Shown here one piece after another: positions 54,385 to 64,000 of a DNA stretch of 64,000 nucleotides. The stretch spans positions 124,001 through 188,000 of the forward strand of contig JAGKQI010000064.1 in assembly GCA_018806915.1 (NCBI GenBank), given 5' to 3'. The stretch's first letter is position 1. Each line of letters begins with the position of its first letter. The translations under genes and the position numbers were made by a program. Source of the stretch: Phytophthora colocasiae. Its lineage: Eukaryota > Oomycota > Peronosporomycetes > Peronosporales > Peronosporaceae. A model generated the notes under the pieces. It was not told the origin of the DNA. It ran no database searches and saw only the letters and a program-made list of their open reading frames with translations.

Positions 54385-55752
54385 ATGCAGGCACAGGTGA
54401 TGACTCCTCCTTCGACCCCGACGGGATCAGTGGCCCAACCTCCAGTATGGGCTCCAGAACGGTGCAACACCAAACGTATCGGCATGAAAGAGCACGGTGA
54501 CATTCAGGAGATGCACAGTGAACAGACCCAGTGGCAATCCACCAACCATCTTCCCGAACGTCGTTCCATGGTGCAACGTATTCTACAGCTTTCACAGTCT
54601 AACAGCAAGGTCGACGTGAATCCGGATCGTGCGGTGCTGCTCGCTAAGCGCATTGAGTTGGCGCTGTACTCACGTGCGGGTTCATTGACCGAGTACTGCA
54701 ACTTGGCTACGCTTCGACGACGACTGCAGAGTCTCGTGGCTTCCAGTGTCCATGAAGCGGCTGCAAGTGAGACCGTCACAAGAAACAGGAAACGTCGAGT
54801 GGTGGCTCGAAACCTCTTGCAAATGAAGAGAACCAGCAAACGTCAACGTTGCACCTACACAACTACAAGCGCTAATATCTTCGCTATGCTCGGCGAGGAC
54901 TGCACCAGTTTGGTCTTCTCGTTCTTGGACGGGAAGGAGGTTATGCGTCAACGTGTGCTTAACCGCTTCGCCGCCAACTTCCTGCCGCGTTGTGTGCTGA
55001 GTTTATCCGTCGAAGTGACGCAATTGACTCAAGGACTAGCCCCCAACTCGTCCATGTTGCAGATGATCAACCTCCAACAGCTTGTAGTACACAAGAAGGG
55101 TGTGTTGTCGTTGTCTCCTGTGGCACCAAGAGTGGGCTCCAGTACCACACCGCTTTATGCCTGGAGCTGTGCAGAGCTCCCGACGATCCAATCCAACGAT
55201 GGGGAATCTGCTGTGCTCGCTCTGGCCGGAGCGCTGACCACTGGTGCCTTCCCAAGTCTCAAGAAGCTTCAGCTCCTGTCCGTGTTCGTCAACACGATGA
55301 GCCGCAACGGACTGCAAGCACTTTGCAGTGCACTGGAAACGGGTTGCTGCCCGCTTCTGGAGGACCTCCTGCTCGCCGGTAACAGCCTCGCAGACCTTGG
55401 CGCTTATGAAGTTGCTCGTGTGCTTCAATCCGCTCGGGTCCCTCACCTGACGCGTCTGGATTTACGCCGAAACTTCATTGGAGAGACGGGATTGCGCGCC
55501 GTTCTGTCCGCTTTAAAGCTGAAGTCAAACCAGTCGCTCCAGGTGCTTTGCATGGGCGGCAACTTGGTGACAGACAACTGTGTGAATGAACTACAGCGAC
55601 TGCTGGTCGATTCCAACTGTCCTTCACTGCGGTTCCTCGGCCTTGAAGACAATTTCCTGAGCGCTCAAGGGGTTCAACTCGTCCTGGAGAAGGCATCTGA
55701 CAGCACCAGAGCACGCCGAGTCTCCTGCGACCGTGAAGCTTCCACAACCTGA
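54385..55752 (+). CDS. KIX-like, F-box-like, leucine-rich repeat protein
   Basis: The 455-aa protein starts MQAQVMTPP at 54385. Residues about 57-127 (RRSMVQRI...LLAKRIELALYSRAGSLTEYCNLATLRRRLQSL) resemble a KIX domain, a three-helix module that binds transactivation peptides. Residues about 165-205 (ANIFAMLGEDCTSLVFSFLDGKEVMRQRVLNR) resemble an F-box. From about 270 there are RNI-type leucine-rich repeats (FPSLKKLQLLSVFVN, CPLLEDLLLAGNSLADLGAY, VPHLTRLDLRRNFIGETGL, SLQVLCMGGNLVTDNCV, CPSLRFLGLEDNFLSAQG). The architecture suggests a nuclear adaptor, but the role is unknown. No intron is needed. Confidence 0.75.
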   Translation: MQAQVMTPPSTPTGSVAQPPVWAPERCNTKRIGMKEHGDIQEMHSEQTQWQSTNHLPERRSMVQRILQLSQSNSKVDVNPDRAVLLAKRIELALYSRAGSLTEYCNLATLRRRLQSLVASSVHEAAASETVTRNRKRRVVARNLLQMKRTSKRQRCTYTTTSANIFAMLGEDCTSLVFSFLDGKEVMRQRVLNRFAANFLPRCVLSLSVEVTQLTQGLAPNSSMLQMINLQQLVVHKKGVLSLSPVAPRVGSSTTPLYAWSCAELPTIQSNDGESAVLALAGALTTGAFPSLKKLQLLSVFVNTMSRNGLQALCSALETGCCPLLEDLLLAGNSLADLGAYEVARVLQSARVPHLTRLDLRRNFIGETGLRAVLSALKLKSNQSLQVLCMGGNLVTDNCVNELQRLLVDSNCPSLRFLGLEDNFLSAQGVQLVLEKASDSTRARRVSCDREASTT

Positions 55753-56268
55753 TAGAAGTAGCTAGAATTACCATAAAACCAAATAGAATTCCTGTACACA
55801 AGACCGATGGAATAATCTGTAGACGAACGTTTGAAGTTGATGTAGCCATCAGTCAGAGCCGTTTCACTCTTAACGGACACAGCAGAACGCTGTTCATGTC
55901 ATGAAGCTCTCCAAAAATCGGAACCCTCAGGCACCATAGTAACGGGTTGCCGGTGTCAGTAGCCACTTTACCAGCGATAAAGTTGCGGCGTCACAACGAA
56001 CACCACGAATGTGTGACGAAGAAATCTCTGGATGGTAAGAACAACGGAGAGCATGGCAATGGCAGTGCAAGGACTCAATATATTAGGACAAATACAGGAG
56101 AAGTTCGTGTGGGCCAGCTCGACGTCCCAAGCCACACGGTCTTCTCAGTCTGGCAAAATAGCCGCTTGTTGGCGCTTGAGTTCACCGTATAGAGTGGGGG
56201 GAGTCCATTGCAGCGCTGCGTTGGTTCAAAAATTACGGCACTTGACTGGTGGGAGAATAGCTGATGAA
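55753..56268. other. Convergent 3' intergenic region
   Basis: The stretch lies between the LRR gene (plus) and the membrane protein gene (minus). I see no further gene in it. Confidence 0.5.
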
Positions 56269-56780
56269 TTACTGGTAATAGTCCTCTGGAGGCGTCGTGG
56301 ACACATACCACCCCCACTGCGGGGAGACGGTCTCTCCATCTGCCTCCATCAGAGCCGCATCCAGCTCACTGTTCTCTACTGTAGAGTCGTTCTCCACTTC
56401 ATTTTCTGCTTCAGCATCTAGTTCTCCAAACTGCAATGAAAACAAATAAATCAGTACTAAATACTCAAAATCCTCTCCAAATCTCCTTAACGTACACTGA
56501 GGTTGCGTGGGCTCAAATTTCGGTCTCTTGTAGGGGTGGACGCGTCGCTCTCCGTGCTGCTACAAAGGTCATCCGGTTCGTTCTGCTTGCACGGGCTCAG
56601 CGCTGCTAATTTCAGCTCCCGTTCGTCCTCGGCTGCTGCTTTGAGATATGTGAGGACACTCACGGCGGTGGCAGCGGCTGCTGCTGCTGTGGCCACGACT
56701 GGGTGTTGCTTGACCCAGCGGATGCCACCGGCGATCTCGGTGGGCGTCGGGAAGAAGGATGGTACTACGACGTCCGACAT
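56269..56780 (-). CDS. Small single-pass membrane protein, function unknown
   Basis: The CDS joins 56780-56496 and 56430-56269 across a 65-nt intron (GTACGT...TTGCAG), giving 148 aa. The N-terminal part MSDVVVPSFFPTPTEIAGG is followed by one hydrophobic Ala-rich segment (residues about 27-46, VVATAAAAAATAVSVLTYL). Then comes a polar acidic tail ending WGWYVSTTPPEDYYQ. Without the intron the frame stops at 56487. I do not recognise the family. A second frame with a mitochondrial-presequence-like start (ATG at 57010) ends inside this start region and may be an upstream ORF or an alternative exon. Confidence 0.6.
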
Positions 56781-58089
56781 TTGATCTGAAAGTGGCTAAA
56801 TTTGCTCTGGAAACGTCCAAAACTTTGCTTTGAGACTTGTTCGAGTCTGTTTGTCGTCCAGCGGAGACTTTGCACAATGAGGTTTTGGTCCGGCGACGTT
56901 CCGGCTGGGCCGGTTTCGTCTTGAAATTTGTATGTGGAAGAAAGGGCACCGGAACCAAGCGACAACGCAAAAACACGTCGCAACGCACCGCCGCAAAACC
57001 TCTGTGAATACATAGTATGATGAAGTCGATGCAATTTGTCTTCATTTAAATAGTTGAATTGAGCTGTCTAATTTAGTAACCTGTTATTGTCGTTTGGGTA
57101 GTGATAACGTGTTTGCGCATGTGGATCGGGTTGAGGCAGAGGAAGGCAAAATGGTCATGCCATGCAGGACTCGACTTGTAGATTGTAGATTCAACAACAC
57201 TAAGCGGGTTTCCTGGCGCTGCTGCAGGCTCTAGCGTTGCAAACCGAAGATGGAGTAGTGAAGCTCCATGCAACTGACGTAGTGTGATCTCGCCGTGAAG
57301 ATGAAACGAGTAGGTACTGTATCTTAGTCTCAACGCCGAAAACGAGGCAAGTACAAACCGCTAAACGTTTTGCTGGGTAGCAAGAAAGAACCCCAGCTGG
57401 TTGTATTCATGGCCGTCATTGCGGCATTGAATTTCTCCACCGCAGGACCCAGCAGTCTGTTTCCGAGCCCACATTACATGTACCGCCAGCAACACTGTAC
57501 TGTGTGAATGTCAAACAAACTCTTCTCCACTTTTTTCTCTCAAGATTTTTGCTGTGGGCTTTGCCATTGAATTTTGGTCCAACAATCAATTGGGCACTCC
57601 GAGCTTCAACCGGCCTTTGCCCTCAACACTGTTGAGGTCAAATGCGAGTCAACACAGCAACGGAGAAGTGTGCAAGTGTTGCCGTGCTCAGCCCATCAGC
57701 TCAGAGCTGAAGCTGCTCATCTCCAGCCTTCAGTGAAGACTCTTCAGTTCCAAGGGCAGCAAGGGTAACTTGACGCCAGTCAGCATACAGGACAGGCTAT
57801 TGAGTTCTCGGTTTCTATACTGTCGAATGCGCATTTTGTACTCATGCGCCATTGCCAAGTTGCCCCTTGCTCGAGCTATGAAGAACGTCGCTGAAATTGA
57901 AGTTGCTCGTTTGACAAGTGGCGAGATCATCGGGATGGTATTCCCTTGAAACGCAATTCGTTTCCTCTATATAATTGGTCAAAATAAAGTTGATACTTCA
58001 GCTAATCACACCAGCGTCGAGCACCGAAAGGCAACTTCTAGGACAGCAAACCAAAATTGCGTATTACCTAGTACTAACTACTTTAACGA
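56781..58089. other. Intergenic region before the SUMO protease gene
   Basis: No supported gene. The minus-strand frame 57010-56765 (MYSQRFCGGALRRVFALSL) could be an upstream ORF. The rest (57050-58089) shows only short unrelated frames. Confidence 0.4.
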
Positions 58090-61075
58090 TTACTCTTGCT
58101 GCTGATTCTTGGATGCTTGTGCTTTCTTTTCCTTCTCCTCCTTCTTGCGAAGCTGGTACTCACTTGCATCGCTTTCGATGAATTCTCGAATCAGTTTCCT
58201 AGTTGCAGTGATATCTTCGCCAGAGAACGCGTCAGGGGTGATCAACGCCTCGAGATTCTTGTCTGTGATTTCTTTGCTCACCACCCCGTTGCTTTGACTT
58301 AGCAAGCCAAGCTCCAAAGAGTTCTTCAGGATCACCTCTGCAAATTTCAGCACGTAAACGCCGCAATCGTAGCTGTTTTCTTGCTGCGGAGCCTTCACGT
58401 TCATTGTCAACACACGGTCCGCCGCGTACTCGTCTTCGCCATTTTTTTTAGAGTTTTCCCATTGCATCCGCAAAAATCTGTTCAAATTGTAAACAAAAAC
58501 TGAGTATGATAATCCAGGAAACGATCGAGGAGCGATGTAAACTTACGCTCTCAAGTTACGAATGATGGCAGCTTTGCGATGATACGATCCGAGTGGGTCT
58601 AGCACAGCAATACACGAGGCAGCCTCCTAGAAATGCAAAAACTTCAGTGGTTTTCGCATCAGTCGAATTTCCAGATGCAGTGTACCTCGTCATTTGCGTC
58701 AGATCCAGCAACGCCCGGATTCAAAATTACGGCCAGGCTCCAGTGCAAGCTGAAAGGGACACATACCATAAGAAAGCGTTAGACCAGGAACAGCTATCGC
58801 CAATAGCTGGTGACATACTCCTTGTTGATAGGAATAAATATGATCGAGCGATTGAAGACATTGGAGCGTGCGAGCCACGTCGACACATTCTTGTATCCAG
58901 CGTCCATACGCTCGCGCGCAGTAGGTCCCTTTCCAGCCCGAAGTCTGGAGTAGAAATGTGAGTTCAAGAATAGCACCTTTTCCTGAACAAGTTTGTTGTC
59001 TCCAAGAGTATCCAGCATCATGCGCCTGGAACAAAGGGCAACAACAAGATTCATCGTCAATATCAACTGCATCCTCCGCAGGGCGCCAGCAGCTAACAAC
59101 ATACTTAAAGTAATAGTCGATGATGTTATCGTTCAGGTACCGCCTGGGCTTCAGTCGTGACACATCGCGTCGGATAATTGTGACGATGTCGGAAGTGCAA
59201 GGTGGCAACGGATACGTTAACACCGTAATGTTGCCATCGGCGTCATCTTCCGATTCAGACGAGCTGAGACCACATTCGTGAAATAATTAGCGTAGAACCA
59301 CCAGGTAGCAGAAAAGTAATACACACCTCTCAGTGTCCGCCCCATTGCTTTGCCGTCGTCGAGAGCGTCGACTTGCCTCGTAGCTGAAAGGATCCTTCGA
59401 CAAAGCTTCAAGGTGTCGTTTTGCTTGTTCCCTACCATCTCTATCAACAACACCATAAGTTAGTGCGTTGCGCCTTCCTTTACCTACCCGTGTAGCGACA
59501 TCGTACATTTTGTGTATGTCAGCATGTGAGCGAAAGACTTCTTCCACTCCGACGAGATCTCCTCCAGTCGCCTCGTCCGTCGGACGGAAGATCATATATC
59601 CTTTCGAAACATCTACATATAGATGCATTTACAACGTGGAATTGAGTCAGTTCTTGTGCAAATATTCTCCCTGAAACAATGCAGCCACCGCATACCTGAA
59701 CCTGTGGGGTCGTAGAACGTTTGCACTGCCGTTTGGTCTGCTTCTTCGGGAAATGGCAGCTTAAATGCCAAGTACGGTGCTTCGTCCAGTAACCGTTCTA
59801 TCTCATCTTTCTCGTCAACATCAATTTCAACGATGTCATCCTCCTTTGACACGTAGTACCGCCTGCAAATACAAGAAAGACAAGAGTTAGAGCTCTAAAA
59901 GCACCAAAACTTGTGCGCTACATACCAAATGTCTTGCAGCTGGTCGAAACTGAAGATATACGAGTCCTTAAAGGGCCATTTCTCGTATTTGCCCCGAATA
60001 TTCCTCATGCACATTCGATCGCCCTGGAAGAGTAAGTCAGCATTACACTGGAAAATCCCGATCAACACGTCGCAGCTGTTGATCCGTGCCATACAAGTCA
60101 GTGCGATCCCCTCCCAGTCTTCGGCTGGCTGCTTCTCTTCCTGGGATTTTGAACTGCCATTTCTCCTGGTGTCATTCAATACTTCCTCCACGATATCCTT
60201 GCTATCTGTGCTGTGAGCTTGTACTTCTGGTTCGGAATCTGTATCTGAGTCCAGCGCAATTGGTTTAGATGCTGATCCCTCGGTGTTCTTCCGCTTTCCT
60301 AATCTTGTCCCCAGCTTCCGCAGCGAAAACGGTCGCGTCGAGGTCGGTTCATGGCCAAACAAGCTCGGTTTGCTCCGATCTCGTAAAGCGTAGGGACTGG
60401 TCACTGGTGCTGGCGGTTTCCGCTCATTGTTGTTCAGCTTCATCCTCTTCTCCCTCGACATCAACAACGGGGTCCGTGGCTTCGGAAAAGGTTTCCTCTC
60501 CAGCCAGCCGCTGGTACTTGTTTGTGGCTTGGCAATGCTCTTGCTCGCCGTTGGTGCACTAGCAGCCTCTAACCCACCTCCAGCTGGCGTCGTGTACGCC
60601 ATCGTCTTCCTAGTTGCTGTTGTGCCGCGGTTCAGTATTGTATTGCGCCTCGTCATGTTCGTAATACCCTCGAGGAAGGCGCCCTGTGTCTTTGGAGGGA
60701 CAAAACTCTGAAAAACAACACGTTAGAATTCCTACCTGTCGGTGAACTAAAGAAAATGAGAGCTTTTACTTTGCTGAGCACTCCATCACGAACGCCAAAG
60801 TGTGAAGAAGCACACGAAGAGCTGGTGATGGACGATCCTGGAGCGCTAATGCTCTGGCCGCTAGCTTTAATCCGAGCTCCTGACGTATATTTGTCTGGAC
60901 CTTGAGATCTTTCGCTCTTGTGCTCATCCTTATCTTCAAAGCTAAAGCTTTCGGGGTTATCATCGGCCCATGACGCTTTGTGGTGTATGCTGCATGCAAG
61001 AGAGGACGGTAATGAGAGATGGCTACATTTGCGAACGCGAAGAGGTTTCGATGACGTACGGCCGGCCACGATCAT
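58090..61075 (-). CDS. Ulp1/SENP-type SUMO protease, nine exons
   Basis: The exons are 61075-60770, 60707-59926, 59862-59696, 59612-59327, 59263-59105, 59025-58819, 58749-58686, 58626-58547 and 58477-58090. They join in phase into 812 aa. The C48 cysteine protease core is complete: YLNDNIIDYYFK, VLFLNSHFYSRL, FIPINKDLHWSLAVI (His638), AVLDPLGSYH (Asp667) and QQENSYDCGVYV (Gln716, Cys722). A PH-like segment precedes it (NADLLFQGDRMCMRNIRG ... WRYYVS), as in Ulp2/SENP6-7. The N-terminal 200 residues are disordered and basic. The enzyme removes or matures SUMO, probably in the nucleus. All eight introns are 59-83 nt GT-AG. The first exon start is the least certain point. Confidence 0.88.
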
Positions 61076-62355
61076 TCGCCACGCTGTTGAACGCTAGTGT
61101 ATTGGTTTGGTGGTAGGCTCTTGTGCTAGAGCCACCGACTCGCTCTTCCTGGGGCGTGTGGCGCCTCTTAGCACCGAACTGGCGCCGTTCGTCCATCGGC
61201 GAGCGCTAGTTGGTCGGATTATTTTCACAATATATATTTTCTTTTCAAAGGACTGTAGATTGGTTAACCTACAAAAGATCCTACATCTAGGAATGCAGCA
61301 TATTATCTATCCTTCATGGAGAGGATCTGTGCGAGAACATCGCTCACGTTAGTAGATCACAGTTTGTGTCATCGAGCAGCAGACGCACAGCGGATAACTA
61401 AGATCGAGGACATTCACGGTCGCCGATCTGGTAAGCAAGGGAAGATTTTCGCGAGAACCAAGCGATTATTTGACTGTGCTACCGCCAAGATCAAGAACTG
61501 TGCGAAGGAGCTACACTTCTACAGTAGACCTTCGTGACGTGAACGCTGCATGCAGCATCCTTATAGCTCGGGTTACAGCGAGCTCACGACAAAGTTTAGC
61601 TAGAAATAGTTGTTTGATCAACCGTAACGGACAACAATGCAATGCCTCTTTGCCATCCAGCGCGTCTACGGTAGTGAGCATTTCCAAGCAGCAGCGTTGC
61701 CCCAAAGTACGCACGCCAGACACGCCACGAGCAGACAGATACCGTATCCTCTAGAGGTGTCCTCTAGAGGTGTCACCCGGCGTTGAAGTTATTGACGCGA
61801 CCAGATTCAGCTGAAACGCAAGCTTTAAAACGTATTCTCGTTGGCTAAAACCTCGTACCCTCTCAAACTCGGTATGATATGTGGCGTCAATCCAGCGGCG
61901 GGCTTTGTCTCAGACAAACGGAGACCAACTCGGTCGCCGGAAGCCGCGTGGCGCCGACATCCGACACTGCGACTAGCGGAAGTGCATGCCTTATAAAAAT
62001 GGAGTTTGTCCTAGCACTACAAACACCTCCAGCAGCAGCAATGGCAATGTTGCCATCGCAGTCAAGCGTCTTGTTCTTCCCCTGTGCAGCTGCGTAAAGA
62101 TCGCTGCATGTCCGAAGGGGCGCGCTGTCGCAAGACGGTCGCTCGAAGGTCGCTACAAGCGCGACGAAGGGATGTCTAGGTGATGGGGTGCAGCCGTTCA
62201 ACCTTTCGCGATCAAATATAAGAGGTCAGAAAGCCTGCAATTTGTATGGGTCTGATCCGAGCAGAGCAGAGCGGATCCCGTATCAAATCCCACAGGTTTT
62301 TGAAGTTTAGCGTCTGTTCCCTCCCACATAGTGAAACTCAGTCACCTGCTAGAAA
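61076..62355. other. Divergent intergenic region
   Basis: The stretch lies between the SUMO protease (minus) and the RWP-RK gene (plus) and should contain both promoters. A 12-bp tandem duplication around CTCTAGAGGTGTC lies at 61751-61777. I see no gene. Confidence 0.5.
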
Positions 62356-63393
62356 ATGGAAGCTGACCCCGCGCGCCACTCGATTCCCGCCCACCTGTCG
62401 CCACAATGGCCACACGCCTTGTCGGTCATAACGATATCTGCTGCGTCTTGCATCAATCGACCTCCAAAAGCTCCAGTAGAAAAGGCCACCATGGCGCCGC
62501 CCTCCCTCAGTGTCGATGACGTGCTCATGGGTGAGATCCTTATGTCACTCAAGCGAGATAGTCCGACACGGATCAAGCTCGAACCGCAGCAGCAGCAGCA
62601 GGAAACTACCGGCAGCTACCGGGGGAAGATGACTGGGTTGTCTGTGGAGGTGTCACTGCCGTCTGTTCCCTCCTCTGGTGCCGACAGCCCCGCTGACGTC
62701 TTCAACTTCGACGCCTTCAGCTCTGTGAGTCCCATGGCTTACAAACTACCGCTGCACCCTGCAACCCCCACTGCAGTGGTAGCACGATCCCCTTCCAGAT
62801 CGATCCCTGTGACTCCGCGAGGCAGCAGCAAACGCTATGGCCCGGTAGTGCAACTGGAAGACTTGAGGGAGTGCTTCAACATGCCAATTGCTGCCGTTGC
62901 GCGCAAATTCGGCATTTGTGCCACTTTACTCAAGAAAATCTGTCGCCGGCATGGCATTCAACGCTGGCCACATCGACAGATCCGCAGTCTGCAGAAGAGC
63001 ATCGATATGTTGCGCGAGTCGCTGAGTGTGGCAAAGGGCACAAACAAGGAGTACATTGCCAAAAAGATCGCAGCTTTCGAGTACACGCTCGAGTGCATCA
63101 TGCAAGACCCCAACACGGCGGCCAAGGGCATTTCAGCAGGGAGATTGGCCTCCCCAGCCACGGAAGAGATGGTCAAGCGCGGCAACCGCGCTAAGAACCG
63201 CAAGAAAGCTGCTGCATCTAGAGCTGCTATGTCCGATGACGAAGAGATTGCCATTGAGGCAGCAGCGCCCGTTGTCGACATGCCCATGAAGCAAGACTGG
63301 ACAACCGAGAGCGGTGCACCTGGGCCGTCCGCACAGCGTCTTAACGCGCGCCGTGCCAGCGTACCCATGTCGCTCCAGTCCATTCTGTGCTGA
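62356..63393 (+). CDS. RWP-RK domain transcription factor
   Basis: The frame gives 345 aa from the ATG at 62356. The ATG at 62491 (MAPPSLSVDDVLMGEIL) has a better context (GCCACCATGG) and would give 300 aa; either is possible. The RWP-RK DNA-binding domain spans about residues 166-215: LEDLRECFNMPIAAVARKFG, CATLLKKICRRHGIQRWP and HRQIRSLQ, with RWPHRQ in place of the classical RWPxRK. A short poly-Gln run lies upstream and a coiled helix (LQKSIDMLRESLS) follows directly. A basic stretch (RGNRAKNRKKAAASR) may be a nuclear localisation signal. RWP-RK factors control nitrogen responses and sexual development in plants and algae. Oomycete roles are less known. Confidence 0.88.
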   Translation: MEADPARHSIPAHLSPQWPHALSVITISAASCINRPPKAPVEKATMAPPSLSVDDVLMGEILMSLKRDSPTRIKLEPQQQQQETTGSYRGKMTGLSVEVSLPSVPSSGADSPADVFNFDAFSSVSPMAYKLPLHPATPTAVVARSPSRSIPVTPRGSSKRYGPVVQLEDLRECFNMPIAAVARKFGICATLLKKICRRHGIQRWPHRQIRSLQKSIDMLRESLSVAKGTNKEYIAKKIAAFEYTLECIMQDPNTAAKGISAGRLASPATEEMVKRGNRAKNRKKAAASRAAMSDDEEIAIEAAAPVVDMPMKQDWTTESGAPGPSAQRLNARRASVPMSLQSILC

Positions 63394-64000
63394 GCAGTAG
63401 AGTGTGGGGAGATGAATGTCATAGTGTAGCGTGTTGTGGGCGTGGACCATAGCTCGCAAGGTAGTAAGTAGCTCGTAGTGATGAAAAGTGAGGGAAAATC
63501 CTCGAGAAATAAATGAAGTGCAAGTGAATAGATAAGCGCGAAATCCAAGCAGGAAGATCTTTGGAACGTTAGTGCAGCATGTCCATGACACGCAATGACG
63601 TCCAATGCCGCGTCGATCTACTTGAATCCTGACACGAAGGGCTTCACTACACTGCAGTCTGCAATGCAAGCAAGCGAAGATGGCTGCAAATATTCTTGAA
63701 GAACTTCTTCTGCAGCGTTTCAATGGGGAATAATTGCTGCGGCAGTGCTCTCCCGTGTCAAAGTTTCGCGTCGCTTCATCGGATCTGGTTCAAATCATTG
63801 GCGTTGTCAGACATCAAGATGCACTTCAAGTTGAGGCATACAAAGATTAAGATATTCTACTGGCTACAACAGCTATTGCTGGCGAACTTATGATACTGTT
63901 CCAGTTTTAGAAGTTAAATGTAGCCTTCCAGGGGGTAAGCCACAACAAGAGATTAACGAAGCAGAAGCGCTATCCACCGTGGACTCCACACCATCTGAGC
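63394..64000. other. 3' flank of the RWP-RK gene
   Basis: The first part is the 3' UTR, with AATAAA at about 63509. The remainder shows only short frames without recognisable motifs. Confidence 0.5.

Noticed and set aside
53797..54500. Overlapping frames of 164 and 168 aa upstream of the LRR gene
   Set aside because: Frames in several phases are open over the same stretch, none shows a domain, and the LRR gene has a good start without them.
60955..61065. Possible extra intron in exon 1 of the SUMO protease (GTACGT...TGCATGCAG)
   Set aside because: Splice-like sites are present, but removing the segment puts the downstream exon in the wrong frame for the conserved protease.

Overview
The window looks like nuclear DNA of an oomycete, most likely a Phytophthora-type plant pathogen. 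The grounds are short GT-AG introns (58-83 nt), Crypton-type tyrosine-recombinase transposons carrying a GCR1-like C-terminal region, a secreted effector with an RxLR-like motif and WY-type repeats, and an oomycete Inr-like promoter element. The genus is inferred, not proven.

Layout. 1-3.4 kb: two housekeeping genes, ubiquitin-L40 (one intron) and RACK1. 3.7-7.3 kb: a Crypton-like element with a recombinase gene flanked by inverted arrays of a 20-bp motif, plus a convergent zinc-finger/HPD-motif gene. 8.7-16.0 kb: a giant palindrome with 3.57-kb arms, each holding a DDE transposase and a putative DNA-binding partner gene. 16.6-18.8 kb: a second, apparently intact Crypton recombinase with one intron. 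19.06-26.41 kb: a second giant palindrome with 3.62-kb arms, each holding a third Crypton recombinase followed by a small protein that joins a histone-fold-like region to a chromodomain. 27.4-28.3 kb: the RxLR-like/WY effector gene.

28.75-41.69 kb: a Ty3/gypsy-like LTR element (704-bp LTRs, CCAT target duplication). It contains a Merlin/ISXO2-like DNA transposon remnant (29,775-30,801, 8-bp target duplication) and a complete nested chromovirus on the minus strand (33,543-39,054, 243-bp LTRs). 42.96-52.60 kb: a second gypsy-like element of the same lineage (about 0.83-kb LTRs, GTAC target duplication) that may have split a host gene coding for a secreted protein. 54.4-63.4 kb: host genes again: a KIX-like/F-box-like/LRR protein, a small single-pass membrane protein, a nine-exon Ulp1/SENP-type SUMO protease and an RWP-RK transcription factor.

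The main points are the mobile-element island, the chromatin-reader partner protein linked to a Crypton, and repeated perfect or near-perfect inverted duplications from 19 bp to 3.6 kb. The palindrome arms differ mostly by single-base changes in homopolymer runs. Either these are recent inverted duplications with consensus errors, or they are fold-back assembly artefacts. The sequence alone does not decide.
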